Assembly (NCBI GenBank): GCA_947247005.1
Contig: OX365949.1
Location: 2,056,001-2,120,000, forward strand
Reading direction: 5' to 3'
DNA from: Spisula solida
Lineage: Eukaryota > Mollusca > Bivalvia > Venerida > Mactridae
Length of the DNA: 64,000 nt
The notes under the pieces were generated by a model. The model saw only the letters and a list, made by a program, of their open reading frames with translations. It made no database searches and was not told the origin of the DNA. A program made the position numbers and the translations under genes. Positions 1-13,700 of this stretch are shown here, piece after piece; positions within the stretch are counted from its first letter, which is position 1, and the number at the start of each line of letters is the position of its first letter.

Positions 1-1940
1 TCTGACCCCTGAAATTTGATAAAAGGATTAATTGGACACTTAACGCGTCAAAACCTTTTTAAAGGGATACTAGTAGCTGATATTTGGGCTATGAAAAGGA
101 AACTTTAAGGTAAATTCTAGTAAATATCAAAAAGACCCTATGTCCTAAGTACAATCCCCCGTACATAGATTTTAAAACTTACGTTTGGTAGCACTAGTAA
201 GACAGAATAGTACTGGAAGCAGCAACATGACTTGGAATGCTGAAAAATAAAAACACATCAGTTATTCAAAGTTGAATGTCATATAAAGCGAAATTTAAAA
301 AATACTTTTTAGCCTTTATACTTGTTTTAAGTTGGTCTCTTCGTGTTCAGAAAAAGGCATACGGTTTACCACCTGCCCAATTAGGTATCTAACCCGAATA
401 TTCAGGGCTACACTGACTCTCTATCATAATAATTAAGCAATAGCAGAGCGTGTTTCTCTCGTAATCAATTTTGACCACATTGACACGTGAAAGAAGGATT
501 GTATAGCTGTTAAGTTGTATTTTTGTTCAGTTTTGTGTTGGTATTTGTGGTAAGTGGATATTATTTCTTTGTGTGTCGTTCTATGCCTTTCTTGCTCTGC
601 TGTTTATGATGTGTGCAACCTTCCCTGTCTGATTTGTTATTATTATTGGAGTTAAATGTATGGGTATTGGGGAAGCTATACACTTATCAGACGGATGTTG
701 CTTTTATAATTATTACCTCAACGGAGGAAGCTAAGAACGCTGATCCAAATTTTTCTCATTTTTTATGATTTTGTTTCATCTGAGGCACAATATGCGTTGA
801 TGATATTTTTAATGCATACACTCTTCATGATTACCCTTGTGTGAAACAAATGAAATTCTAAGACAAAAAAACTGATCTTATGTAATCATAATGGGGTAGA
901 TATACCTACCCAGGACACACGAAGACAATGTTGTTATTTTATTGTTGCATACCCACGTTTGAACTGATATACGGCGACTTTTATAACCCCATCATTTCTA
1001 AACAATTCTCATAAAATATGCAAGGGGCCATAAACCAGATTATTAATTGTAACTGCTGAACTATAATGCCATCTCCAAACTATTACATGCTTGCTCTGTT
1101 TTTCATCCTATTGTCATAAACCGCACACAAACCCACGATCACGACCGGTGTGCCAGCAGGAACGGAATAGACAATTTAGAAAAAGCATTAGCGGTAACGT
1201 AGGTTACCTATTATTGCGTAAAATTGTATGAATACAACAATAATTCTCTGACACGTGATTGGAAGATGAAGTTTATGTACAACCTTAAACTTAACGTGCC
1301 ATGCGACGTAATGTGTTCTGTAATTGCGCACATGTTCTAGCAAATTTTCAATTCTGGTGATAAATTATATGAAGTAACGTATGTTACAGACTATCACAGC
1401 ACGCTATTCATGCTACCAATTGTTTCATACCTTTCTCTTCATACTACTCACAAACTAATATTCTAAGTCAGAACGTTTTGCAATATTTTGCGTCAGTTTA
1501 TATTATTTGCGCATGTCACTTTAACAACGTTGCTTATTACAGACACCACAGACACTGGAACGTGCGAGAATATTGGTAGTTGCACCGTGTATGTACGTAC
1601 GTTTTATGTAATTAAATATCAATCGTTACAAAAACATACAAAACAAACCCAGTTTAAACCGATAGACCGTGGTCACCTCTATAAATGGAAGGAAGAACTT
1701 TTTGCATTTCTTTGGGCTTATTTCAAAGGACTCAAACTTATGTCGACTGTTTGATTATGATTAAAGTAAAATATTAATTTTGAGCTGCTATTTCTATTTT
1801 AAATGATTCGGTGAAATGGGACAAGAGAATGTTTGTAAGTGGATTTTATGAGCATAACATATATTGTCCTTGTCGACAGGCGATGTCTCTTAACATATAA
1901 ACTATCATTGAAGTGAGCTGTTGGTACAACATGTAGATTA
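1..1940. other. AT-rich stretch without a recognisable gene
   Basis: No ORF here is long or resembles a known family; the best (about 88 codons, ending near 1754) lies in AT-rich sequence and is not convincing. The only recognisable item is a SINE-family tail motif near 621, listed separately. The rest looks like unique intergenic or intronic DNA. Confidence 0.6.
555..655 (+). repeat. Fragment of a dispersed SINE-like family (TTCCCTGTC core)
   Basis: The segment contains TTCCCTGTCTGATTTG at 621-636 followed by a TTATTATTATT run. The same core (TTCCCTGTNNGAYTT) with a similar TATT-rich continuation recurs at 41693, 47122 and, on the minus strand, at 25529-25558, where it sits in the body of a tRNA-headed SINE. 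The upstream text (TGTTTATG-ATGTGTGCAAC) also resembles the 41.6-kb copy (GGTTAAG-CTGAGTGCTAC). I infer an old, 5'-truncated copy of that family. The boundaries are approximate. Confidence 0.4.
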
Positions 1941-2235
1941 ATTTGGTGGTCTTCTCGAACATGTTTAGTAGTGGTCTTTGTTCAAAGGGGGGTCTCTATT
2001 TATAAGTTTTTTTAAATGGTCTGATGGTAGATACAATTAATGGTATTTTCAAACAGGTTTAGTTATAGTGGACTTTGATCACAGGTGGTATTTGTTCATA
2101 AGTCATTCTCGTTCACCAGAGTATTCTTCACCAGTAGTCTGGGAACTTGACTCACCACTGATGTATGAGGATGTTCATAAGTGGGAATTGTTCATATGTG
2201 GTCTTTGTTTACAGGGATGCTTGAATTAATACAGG
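1941..2235. repeat. Degenerate tandem repeat with GTGGTCTTTGTTCA core
   Basis: Imperfect words of the form GTGGTCTTTGTTCA, GTGGTATTTGTTCATAAG and GTGGTCTTTGTTTACAGG recur with irregular spacing across about 300 bp. The same core appears at 40430-40450 and in a much cleaner form, GTGGTCTTATTGTTGA, in the 17-bp array at 17.0 kb. This looks like an old decayed tandem array. It has no coding potential because stops occur in all frames. Confidence 0.45.
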
Positions 2236-3990
2236 TTTGACTGTTTGTTGCACTGTGTATAACAGGCAGTTCATAATCTACATTCACTAATAACAAGTCA
2301 TGAAGTAAGGATGATGAATTAGGAATGCTTCCAATAGTCAGACGTACATATACAAACCTACGGGATCACGATCTAAATTAGAATTGACAGAACATTGTAT
2401 ATGCAAACAACGAAAGAAATGTGATGGCTTCCGTACAAACATATCACCGGCATCAAGCTAGGATGTTCTACAACAGCAAACATGTATACCAACATCAGTA
2501 GCATCTAACATATGGCAGCCAAACAGGATGGGTTACTCAGGGCTGATACGTTCCCATGTGGCAGAATGTTTTGACAACTTAGTGGTTTCTATGACCAATG
2601 CTTCGTCCTTAGTTTAGAAATAATACACCCGTCTTATCTAATGCATGGCGATTTGGGCAAGATAAATAAAACACTGACACGTAATTATTGTGGATACATG
2701 CACATTTAACCCATGGTACTTCCATTTCTTTTACCGTTTCATTTACCGTTTCGTTTCTATATCGCTCCGTTGTGTTTCCATGTTTTTGATAACTAATGTA
2801 ACTGCGGCGTCAGCAGATTTTAATTACATCGTGAAACATGGGGTTGTTTAGAAACCAAATACTCGGACAGTGGCATGTGTAAATGTTCCGTTTGTTTACG
2901 TAAACAAAACATGGTACTTGTTTCAACGGTATTTCACCAAATTCATTCTGACGGGTAACCGTACCAATTAGCGCACAGCCATTATCATGTTCATTTCTTG
3001 AGAAATTCTCCTCGGGAACACAGTTGGGAGTCTAAAGTGACACTTTAAGTAATTCTACCGTCAATTGCCTGAAATGTGCAGTTTTTGTAGCATGTTGAGA
3101 CTTTACTGTACATCTAAACGTTTGGTAAACCACTGTTTGAATAACATTTGCTGAGTCAATAATGCAAGGCCTTTTGGCAATGCATAAAATCAAACCATTG
3201 ACTATATGATTTATAATACTATTCTCTGATTACTAAATTACTTAGTTTGTTTATAAGCAATACATGTACGAGTGACTAGCAAACCTACATCCATTTAAAA
3301 TACTTGCATTGTACCACCGTCTACAAATAGAATGCAATAATAAAACAATAACTAGTTATATGATAAACATATGGATTTAGTTGGTTCCTATCCGAAATTT
3401 ATTGTGTTTTTAAGAGACGTCAACACAGTCATGCTTCAAGTTTCAGTTGAGTTTTAGTTGCCATTGACTTCACATTTCGGTTAATTCTATGTTTGTTTTA
3501 AGATACTTCTATGTCCATCACATGAGCTCGTGAGTAGTACGTAGTAGTTTAGAGAATTAAGGTGGAGGGGTCCTTTAAAAAAGTTACATATCATGATAAA
3601 AGTTAGTACCGTTGGAAACTAGCAGACATTTGAAATTAAATGGTACATCTATATATATATATATAATATCTTCTATTATTGTATACAGAAAAAATGATTT
3701 GGTTAGAAAAGTTCCCTTCGATTCAGCCGAAGAATTTCGATGGTGAATGAGAAGGTATTTAGCCCCGAGTTACTGACAAAACGGTAAACGTACACAGCAC
3801 GGCATACATTTAAGCCGGGGATATAAACTACCAGATACATGTCTGTTTGTTTCGTTAATGAGCTAATGTTCTCATTAAGTACGACATTTACATGTTATAC
3901 ACGGGTCTTATAGGCTACAATAATAGGCGTACCCTAATCACATCTACCTTTACTCAACCTGTGTGGTCCGTAAAACTGTATCATATACCA
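2236..3990. other. AT-rich stretch, no gene seen
   Basis: Nothing recognisable except a short (AT)n run at about 3648-3665 and an ATTTACCGTTTC direct doublet near 2738. The ORFs are at chance length for this base composition. Confidence 0.6.
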
Positions 3991-3995
3991 CATCA

Positions 3996-4306
3996 CGGAC
4001 ATTACCGAGTAGCAATCGGAACTCTTCGTGGTTTTCTGTCCGAAACAAGTTGCGTTTCTTTTCGTCGCGGATGTCTCCCATGTCAAGAAAAACCATCACT
4101 CATCATGGTTTTTCGTCAATGAAAGCATTGGTCCTGTTTCAATCGGAACAGTTCGTTTCTTTTTTTCACAATATTAAGTTTGTAATGTAAACGAACGAAC
4201 CTCTCACTTATGTCAAGAAGAACCATTACTCAGTAGCAATCGTAACCCATAGTGGGTTTGCGACAATGAAAGCACTGGTCCCGAATCTCAATCGGAACAC
4301 TTCGTT
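3996..4306. repeat. Two to three diverged direct repeats, about 130 bp apart
   Basis: A segment starting TGTCAAGAA-AACCAT at 4081-4158 recurs at 4211-4306. Both contain GACAATGAAAGCA- or TCAATGAAAGCA-type sequence and end in TCAATCGGAACA-TTCGTT. A third partial copy (GAGTAGCAATCGGAACTCTTCGT) lies at about 4005. Copies differ by substitutions and indels, so this is an old local duplication. Two overlapping short ORFs (about 75 codons each) cross it but are not conserved between copies, which argues against coding. Confidence 0.6.
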
Positions 4307-7300
4307 CAAAGTTTACAGTTTGTGACGGAATTAACTAAACTGTCACTTATGAACCACGAAGATCCATTGATTGAATCTGTTTCGTTATGCTATGAAGAAG
4401 ATGAGGTAAAACGCTCCATATTGGTATTAATTAATATGTATGATTGGTATGCTTTATCTAGATGTGTTGATAAAAATTTATGTTTGCAAATTAATCAATG
4501 TATGAACAGTATTTGAATTAACATGAAAGTGTATGTTATGCAAGTTAAAACCTAGAATGATGACCATCACAAGGGAACGATCCAAAATAATAGTTATGTA
4601 GCGAGTTTATTGTAATAATGCATTAATGCATTGAAAAAAAAATTTTATTCACTTCTTTTTTCTCCCTTGAAATAAAATAATAAAACTACAATGTTACGAT
4701 ATTGCAATGTTTGTAAACAAGTGACAGATCTGAATAAACGGACTTGTAGCAACAACCGTCTGAACAAAGCACATATCTAGTGTTAACATACTTCATGTTC
4801 GACTGCCAACAAAACCCAGGATTCAATTATACAGATTTAAAACTGTAATGAGTGATTAGGACTCAGGTTATCATTAGTGTTTACGTTCAGATATAGATTG
4901 ACCAATGATTGCAAATAATACCTAGATTTATCTAACCTGGCATTTAACATAAATTATACAATTCACTTCGCGTATCAGCAAGAAAGTTGTCGAGCCAATC
5001 ACTGCTACAGTGATTGCGTTACGTGTAGAAATGTCTTGAAACATAAGTAGTCTTATCTAACAAAAGAAATCTTTTAAAAATTACTTAAGGTGGGCGAAGA
5101 ACGATTGAGTATAGCCTGAAGTGTTGATGTTTCATCATTTAGTAAATGGCGCTTGGCAGTTCATACTTGATTTTATCATTGGCCGTAAGTGGAATGCCAC
5201 TGTGCTATGTCGTAAAAAATCTCCACTTAGTATTGAAAAACATGTATAAACAAGTTATATAATGTATTACGTATAAGTTGAAAAATTGTGTTCACACTTT
5301 TCCCTGTCTGATTGAAGGAAAACAGAACGTTCGTGTTCAGTGAAACAGACATAAATTAATGTGAACACGTTATTCATGATTCGTTTGATTTACCTATATT
5401 AAATCACAAAGAAAGGTAAACTTGAATCAAAAACAGTATAATTACATTGTATTGTAAACCTTCAAAAGTCACGTGACTGAAAATTTCAGTGCGATTTGGG
5501 CTTATCAGCACTTATACATCAAGTTTTGAAGCAATCTTTATTCGTTTACAATATTACATGTAGATATAACATTGCATTTTATGGAAATTAAATCAGTCCA
5601 TCTAATATTCAATTTGCAAAATATTCACAATGACAATTTGTTGACCATTATTGAATTGTGTGTAGTATATGTAATTGTCAGCCAGAAATAATAATCTAAT
5701 CAGAATTAAGTACAAATGTATACGACAAGCATTTGTCACTCGGACATGTTCGCATTCAGTACACATTGGTCACCTAGTCACTACAAATTAAAGATTCAAC
5801 TCAGATTTAAGACTAGTACATGTTAGATATTCTTATCACTCCCATGATGTTATTAATGTATCAATTTTAATATAAAATGGCATACACGAGCAGTAGATAA
5901 CATCAATTATACAGACAAAATTGCATTGGTTTAGACCAATTAGAAACGAAGTTCTAGTCAATTAAAATACAACACAGTCATTTTGAGTGTAAGTCTGAGT
6001 TGCGGTCTTAATCTTTATTAATATACCCGTACTGTTCTAAAATATATATCAATTAAAGGAAATGTATACATTTTGCTTCGCATTATTTGTAATTTTGCAG
6101 AAAAGACAAAGATATATAAAAAGGTAAGTTGAACACTCAGCCCACATCGTTACATAATATAATTCCACACAAGAACAATACTAACGTCATGCAGATAATG
6201 ATCTTAGTACTCAAATTAATGAAGGTATTACCTCCCACTTCTCTCACCAGATAACAGTTATAATTGGGTAAGTCTATAATGAATTCAAAGAACTTGGCCC
6301 CGTGACAGTGTTCCCGAACTTTTCTTAGTTATATTGTCAAGTCTCCTCAAGTCTCTTCCATTCCACGTTCGTTCATTTAACCGTCTGATGAAAGATTAGT
6401 AAATTAGATGCGAAATATTTATTCTGTAACTAACCCTGTTGCTTCCTCCGATTGAGAATGCCAACAAAAACATCCGCTAACTCTTTCATCAACGACGTAA
6501 CACCTCAATGTTACCTTTTCCACAAACGCTAATCAGATCAGACCAAGTGTTATAGCCAAGTTCTGTCTTTATTTTCTGAAACATATCGTGTTTTCTATCA
6601 ACACTATTAAAGAAGTTACTACTTAATGAATCATGCAATGTAAACAATGATTTATGTCTGACGAGTATGACGATGTTAGTGTAAAATATCAATTAATCCC
6701 TAATGATTGCAATACACATAATGCTGAAAGCTTACTTCATAATAAACGGGGATTATGTCTTCATTTTTCGGTAATTCCCTCTCAGTGTCAGAAAGATTTA
6801 TTATCCAGTGATGTTAGCGAATGCAGGGATTTTGCATAATGCTATGTTACCTTTCATATTGCATATAGATGATGGTGATAGTATGTGTTCATTATTTTTG
6901 TTTACAGAATTCACGAAGCATTCCTAAGCCCCGACAGATCCCAGTCTACGTTGAATTCGGTAATACAAGTTTTCTGCGTTTGAAGACCAGTCTAATAGTG
7001 CATGCATATGATTGGTTGTAAGAGAGTGACGTATTTCACCTGAACAATAGAAAGCCTGCATTTTTAGATTGGTCGTCGTACTCTGTTATTTAAGTTTGGA
7101 AATGATTATTGTTGATGAGTTTGAGCTTAAAATCAGACATTTAACCATTTTCAAGTAATTTATTTTGAAAAACGAAACAATGAGCAGCGCGCAACATAGA
7201 AACAAACGAACTGTTGTATAGTGATAGGGCGTACTAGGATATTCATAATCCTTTTTCAGTCCTATTCCTGTACAAACATAAAAGAAGATTAACATACAAA

Positions 7301-10300
7301 ACACATATATTAACATAAACATAACCATTTAACATTGAATTATACATAATTTTTTGAGACATTTGACATTATAACAACCATACCAAACATCACATTAATG
7401 CTAAAATAATCAATTCCCACGAGAACTCCTGCAAATTAACATACAATGTACTAGAACATTTGATCGCAATTCATGATTTAATTTACCAATTACAAAAATG
7501 TTGAATGTATATCAAGTCACCAGATACTATGTAACGAATATTGATCAACTCAAATGAAATATTATTTTTTATACAGGATACTTTAGATTCTTAAATAGTC
7601 AGACAATTGACGTTGAATAGATTTATGATGACTTCCACGCAGTGTACGCAATGACCTTGTCCGATTGCATTACCCGGGGAACAGTGTGAGATACCACATA
7701 TTGTCGGTTACCCCCTGTTATCAAAGGGCGATATCGTGTATTGGGCTGGGATGATAAAACATGAACAATTATCAACATATGAAACATGACAGGGCCGATT
7801 TATATATCTAGATCTATGAGTAAATCAAAGAAAGAATAATAAATCGTATACATAGTGCATGATCATTACAATAATAAACCGCACAATAGAAATTAGGTCA
7901 AAATAATCAGCATTTGGTAATGCGGCGTATGGCGAAGTGATTTGGCGGAGTGATATGTAATATGGATATTTGCCGGAAGAATTCACGTGCATGTACATTT
8001 CTTGTATCATATTGTAAGCATATCGTACGGAATCAACTACGAGTATGAAAATATGCACTGTGCGTAAGTCATACAATATTAATGATAATAAAAATTAATG
8101 TAATGATGATGATTATGATTATTATTATCATTATAACGAAAAATAGAGCCACTTATACGAGTAAGTGGCATGGTATGTAAACAACTTGAAGATCTTGAAC
8201 GATTTGTCAAAGTGGTTTTACCAAGAAATGCACACTGCCAATGTATTGGTGCATCTTATTCAGTATTCTTCCAGAAATAATCATTTGAGATTTCAGTAGT
8301 AAATGTATACTCGAAAATTGACACACAAAATGCACAACCACCTTAAAAATCTACCAACAGTAATGTACCATTACAGTTTTACCGCATTGTGGTGTATTGC
8401 GGCATGGAATCGAAACCTCTAACTCCCTTTGCTTACAACTAGGTGTGATGAAACTCTTTACAATCACAGGCTATATAAAAACTATTTGTACAGGATTAAG
8501 TAGAAAAAGTATTGCCATGCATTACCAACAAATCGGAGTAAAACTACAGTGCCCACCAAAAATAAGTGTACAGCTGCAAAATTAAACATGGTTAAATTAT
8601 TCAATACCTGCTTATCAGATGCTCATAGCTATACTGGTTTCTGAAACTACAGTTACTACATGAGTCAAAAAATAGATAGAAGTAAAGATGAAGATGTTTT
8701 TAATTGAAATAACCATATTATCCAATAGCAGAATTTCCCCCATCTTTTTATGACAAAGTTACCTTTAAATCTAGACAAAGAAACTTTATGTTTTGCATCT
8801 AGGCAGTGTGGGCAGTGTATTTTATAATATGGTTTCATTCTACAGGAACGTAGGCCTATTTATAATACAACTATTCGTACCACCTATAGATTCCCAGTGA
8901 GCTCAAATTAACACCATCAGTCTAATACCAGTTAATAGTCAGTGAAGATGTATATAGCTTACATCCTCTCAAACCATCTGGGAATACGATAGAACTCTCT
9001 CATCTTTTACATGTTATCATCTGATATTCACACTGTGTCTATCAGTTAAAGATAAAGGCTAATAATTGCATTAGGTCCTAAATACATGTGTACATCGGCA
9101 ATAGACATAGCTTTCATATGAATGTTTAGCTCAGGATTCTATGTATACATGTCTATCGGTCGGCTAAGATACCGAGCCATTCCGTAAAAATTACAAGTAT
9201 AAAACGATACGAAATGAAGTGCTCGTAATAATTCTAACACATGACAAATGTTCCATCTTTATTTGAATCAACGAGTGGCTATTTAAAAGTTCTTGGTTAA
9301 TTTCGAATAGCAAAATTATTTCCAAATTGTGTAAGGTGTTTCCAAATTCTTAAAATACTGTGTTTAGCGGAGATGAATGGGTGCCAGAACGGGACAGAGG
9401 GACAGAAACCAGTTCGAATACTGTACATGTTCATCATACGTTTCACTCAACGTCACAGCGCGAAATGTGTACCAATCCAACTGTACTTGTATTTGCTGTA
9501 CTGTATATTCGTTTACTTGAATAAATCTGCTATAACTTAGGCACGAGGTGCAATAGCCCGAACTGATGGACACCGTGTGTTGTTTGCTTTTAGTATTAAC
9601 TCTATGTGCATGCATTGTTTCACACTTAGTACTATCACCATTCATATTCTTTCAGTCAGTTAACGTACCGTAAAGCATCGAAATCGAATCTGTACAGGAA
9701 CAGGTGTTGGGGATCAAAGCCTATCTTGACCACACAAAAACTGACCAATATCCAATAAAATAATTACGGAATAATTGGACGGCCGGGCTTATCAGCGCTA
9801 ATCGTCCATGACCCATTTATGTGGGTGATTACTGAGAGAAAGCTAATAAAGTGTAGGATTTATAGCATGAGGTTTGCTGTACAGCTGGCTAAATAGTCGG
9901 AATGGTCATTAACATATGTAGCCGAACCCATTGCTGTACACCATAATCATACGGAAACATGGATAAGAAAATAATAACCTTACTTTGTCCTGGGGTTAAA
10001 AAATCTCCGAATCTTGTTAGCGTTCTCAAAATATCACTTATTTGCTGTGTAATTTAATTCTCATAATCCAATGAATGTGAATCCGAAATGAAGAGACATT
10101 GGATGAGGTCGACACAATGTTATTATCGATGCCTATAAAAGCTTTAACTGTCGTGTGGCAACAGATAAATAAAACGTCAACAACAAAAAAGACAATCAAA
10201 TATTATCAGCGCCTGGTCAAATAGTAGACATAAAAATCTAATCGCAATCTAATGACGATACCATTCCCGTGGAAAGGCATGTTTTATACAATAAGTCAAT

Positions 10301-11199
10301 GTAATTTTTGATACGAGCTAACTCCGTTGCGGTGGATGACAACGATGTCATATAAACTACATTCGCAGATGTAATATTGAACGGGTGGATTAAAAACGAA
10401 AGCATGTTATCAGGATTTAGGAAACTAATCTGTTTATTTAAAGGTAAACGTTTATTATTGCATTCCTAGTTTTCATAGAAGCATTCCAGGGGAATATGTG
10501 CTTTAAATCATAGAGTAAATCTGGTGGATAGATCAGTCATTGTGCGGGGTTAGTGTATCGCTGTGGAAGCCATATTTTACATTTTGCAAGCGTCCCATGA
10601 GCAAGATTTGTGAGAGCTTCGTGCGGTTCGATACCATTTGTTGGTACAGTAGTTGTCCCTTATCAGAGAGATGATAAAAAGATCAGGATCTGGAGAACAT
10701 TAAGAACTATACAACACAACAATGAATGTAACAGACTGACTCGGTAAAAAGGTGGGTACGAAAAACACTTAGATCGATATATCAAAGATTATATACACTT
10801 TCTAGGTGCAAAAAATCGAAGGCTTTTTGCACTGTAAATCGTACTAGATCTATTTCACCCCAAATTGTTATAAAAAGGTTGCTGCTCTTGGTTAACAGGA
10901 TGTAGGAAAAATCATCTTCCTACATAAGTGGTTAGTGAATATTTGAGTCCTCATTGATAGAGTCAGGCAAATAAATACGCTGATTCTCAGATTAACTAGG
11001 GTGTTGTGCCTTTTGTATTTCATAGATACCATATTCAAGATCATAATAGTTTAACGTCACACCATATGCCACAATGTATTGTGTACAAGTGAGAAGTGTG
11101 TCCAAAGGCTATAAGATTGTATCTTTTATTACTATTCTTTCATTAAAACGTTATCGTCAATAGGATGTATGCACGAGTACTAGTATTATACATTTTTGG
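4307..11199. other. 7-kb AT-rich stretch without a supported gene
   Basis: No protein family is recognisable. Short ORFs occur on both strands (for example 4349-4516, 55 codons from ATG; 6489-6692 on minus; 9364-9645 on minus) but none has recognisable motifs. Two splice-flanked candidates (6101-6123 and 6906-6957) are discussed as findings. A weak match to the TTCCCTGTCTGATT SINE core lies at 5300. A short hairpin, GTGCAAAAA/TTTTTGCAC, lies at 10806-10832. Simple ATT/ATG-rich sequence lies at 8086-8138. Confidence 0.55.
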
Positions 11200-11281
11200 A
11201 AATTAATATGTTTATACTAAAAATATCTGCCAGACACGTCACATGTCTGACAGTTGGTATTAGTATGAACATATTAATTTT
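11200..11281. repeat. 82-nt near-perfect hairpin (pre-miRNA-sized or tiny MITE)
   Basis: The arm at 11200-11236 (starting AAATTAATATGTT) is the reverse complement of 11244-11281 at about 31 of 37 positions, with a 7-nt loop (CGTCACA). The inner stem CAGACA/TGTCTG and the outer stem of 13 bp are perfect; the mismatches cluster in the middle. The size and bulged stem fit a pre-miRNA, but equally a short palindromic transposon relic. No neighbouring hairpin cluster was seen. The strand of any transcript is unknown. Confidence 0.5.
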
Positions 11282-11963
11282 AATAGTTTCTGGTTGGGAA
11301 ATTATGAATCAGTATACGTACGATCGTAGTTATTTTCAGGTCTTAACGAGAATAAGGAAATAATATTGTATACGTAGTTACCGTACCATCGACTTTTCAG
11401 ATTGCTATATTGAATTCTGATATGATTTTTATGATTTTTTTAAAAGTTCTAAAAGGCTGACATTGCAGTGTTTACATTAATGTTTTTCTTGCATCGTAAT
11501 ATTGTATTATGCTAGTACGGTATGGTGAATCAAACTTTATATTTGGCACAATAATTACTGATGCTTTTACAAAACAGCTTGAGTATTTTAGAGAGAGATA
11601 TAGAATTTACAGACGTTCAAAAGAATGCTTCGAAAAATAAATTTACTGAAACGAAAGTATTAAAATAAATAGAATTTAATGGTTTATATTTCCAGACGCA
11701 ACACCTATGAAATTCTCTAAATTTTATTGAAAACATTAGAAACTGTCTGTAGCCCATATTGTGAGATATATCCCCGAGGCAGTAAATAGATGTCATAAAA
11801 CGGTAATTAAATCCCAGTTGATATCTTTGTAACAATATTGATTTAAATGGCATCGAGTTACTGAACTTGCCTCAAGGCATCGTAGATTATCATTTATTAC
11901 ATGAAAGTGAAACTTATTCCACGGTCAGGTGTTTAACCATGTAATATTATTCATATCACTGTA

Positions 11964-12062
11964 GATATGTTATATTGACATTCAGCTCGTATGTTTTCCA
12001 TCAAGGTAAGACAAACAGAATGTTAGACAACAAACCTTTGGCTGAATGTCAATCCAGATATC
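11964..12062. repeat. Spaced inverted repeat (13-bp perfect core)
   Basis: ATTGACATTCAGC at 11974-11986 is matched by GCTGAATGTCAAT at 12041-12053, with weaker pairing outward between GATATG- and -AGATATC. The arms are separated by 54 bp. It could be the ends of a small MITE or a chance hairpin; there is no sign of a target duplication. Confidence 0.35.
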
Positions 12063-12449
12063 TTATACTCATTTATATATGCTGGTATATATGCAATGTT
12101 ACACGGCATCACAAAGACTTGTAGTTAGTGCCGGTAATAAATGACCAAGAACAAATTAATGATTGTGTAGTTGTTACATATACGAGGTGCCATGTACCTC
12201 TATTAAAAAGGCCAGACAACTTAACTTAGTTAATAGTATAAGCTCCCTACATGTTAAGGACATTTATACCTGGGTCAAAAATCACCCGGACGCCGTACAA
12301 TGTCCGTGTATCCGATGTGTTCCCCGTGCGGACGCCGACCGTTGCGTAGCCATAGAAATTTCCAAAAGATACCTAGATTTTTCCGTCCGCCGGTCGATTT
12401 CCGTCTTACCCAGGCATGAGACAGCGTTCTGATATGATAGTGATCACAG

Positions 12450-12535
12450 TACTTCCTGATATTATCACAGGATTCGAACGTTCATCCTCCTGCTTCAAAG
12501 GTACACGTGTTAAATTTCTACCAGAGGTAGTGTTA
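12450..12535 (-). repeat. tRNA-derived (SINE-like) fragment with B box
   Basis: On the minus strand the segment reads GGAGGATGAACGTTCGAATC, which matches a polymerase III B box (GTTCGAATCC). The A-box half is not clear. The same GGAGGATGAANGTTNGAATC word is the core of the tandem array at 45.5 kb, so both probably descend from one SINE family. Degenerate and surely not a functional tRNA. Confidence 0.4.
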
Positions 12536-13569
12536 TAACGGTACACTTCATATATGTAATATAGTTCTATATAGTTCATCGGACAACTCGAATAAATATT
12601 AACAAACGACGTTTCATAGAAAAATCCGAATTTCTTCTTGTGGTACACGGCTTTCGATGCCGTTAGTAGGACGTGTTCTGGGTCTTTGTTTGCTTATGAA
12701 ACAAGAAATCAGTGTAAATGAAGTGAACGCCGGAATGTTACCACCGTGTTGTGTACAGAGTGCAAGGTTGGCTCCACTGTTTGCTTATAATCATTTCCAT
12801 CACAATTCTGACAATCGTATCCTGATTGTGAATGACTTTATGTATCTATGATACGATCTTTGGCTTACGTTTTACGAGTGCGATAAAACAAACAATATGT
12901 GAAAACAATGTATGCACGAGCAACATGTTACGTTGGTATGCACGTGTTGGATTTATTCACGTAATCGTGGTTGACAACTGTTCTCTGTTGAAAAAGGAAT
13001 CGGGGAATGTTTTCAAATAAAGATTCGACTGATAAGTAATACCGATACATGGTATCTACATGCGGAATCGTTGGCATTCAGTCATGGTACGACCATCTAG
13101 TCACGTATGTTTGGAACATTGTGTTGTGACACATACAGCTTGACACAGACTGTCATATAACAGCTTCATTCTAAGTTTAACTTGTTTAGTAAATATTTAT
13201 TCTTGTTTAGAAACCAGTTTCGACTACTAGTATCTTCAGACAGAGAGTTTTACAGTACAACATATGTAGAGCAATGTTATCCTTTATTCTGCAAATATTG
13301 ACCTTGTTTAGAGGTTAAATGTTGACAGAGGTTAGATATATAGTGAACATGGTGTAATGAATTGCGAAGGAGTTGTTATCTAGAGGTTGTTGCTCTATAT
13401 AGAGGGCTGCTCTGGTGAGGTTGTACCGTATTTCATTTCGTTTACTTTGCGAAATAAATGAGTATAAGTTACATGTCAACAGTAATGAGTATTAATAAAT
13501 TTCGATTACGGCTTCATACGTTACTAACCATTATTTGCTCCTATTTCAATAACATGTATTGTAAAGTTC

Positions 13570-13700
13570 AAGATTCGTCATTGCACCGCGGGATTCAAAC
13601 CCAGGTATTCGACCACATGACCTCGGGGCCGGCGGCATTAAACAAGAAACAGTCGGACATCTCCGCTCAATGTTCTAGATACGCGTTTTATACCTATATC
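13570..13700 (-). repeat. tRNA-derived (SINE-like) fragment with B box
   Basis: The minus strand reads ACCTGGGTTTGAATCCCGCG around 13585-13605, a good B-box/T-arm (GGGTTTGAATCCC, with the stem able to pair). Sequence on the 5' side of the minus strand (13606-13690) is GC-richer than its surroundings, as expected for a tRNA-like head, but I cannot fold a full cloverleaf. Probably a SINE relic. Confidence 0.35.

Noticed and set aside
4349..4516. 55-codon ORF with acidic EEDE segment
   Set aside because: Looks protein-like, but the length is at chance level and there is no splice or promoter context.
12163..12432. 89-codon Cys-containing ORF in a GC-richer patch
   Set aside because: Non-ATG start, no domain, and it runs towards a SINE-like fragment; the GC patch may itself be repeat-derived.
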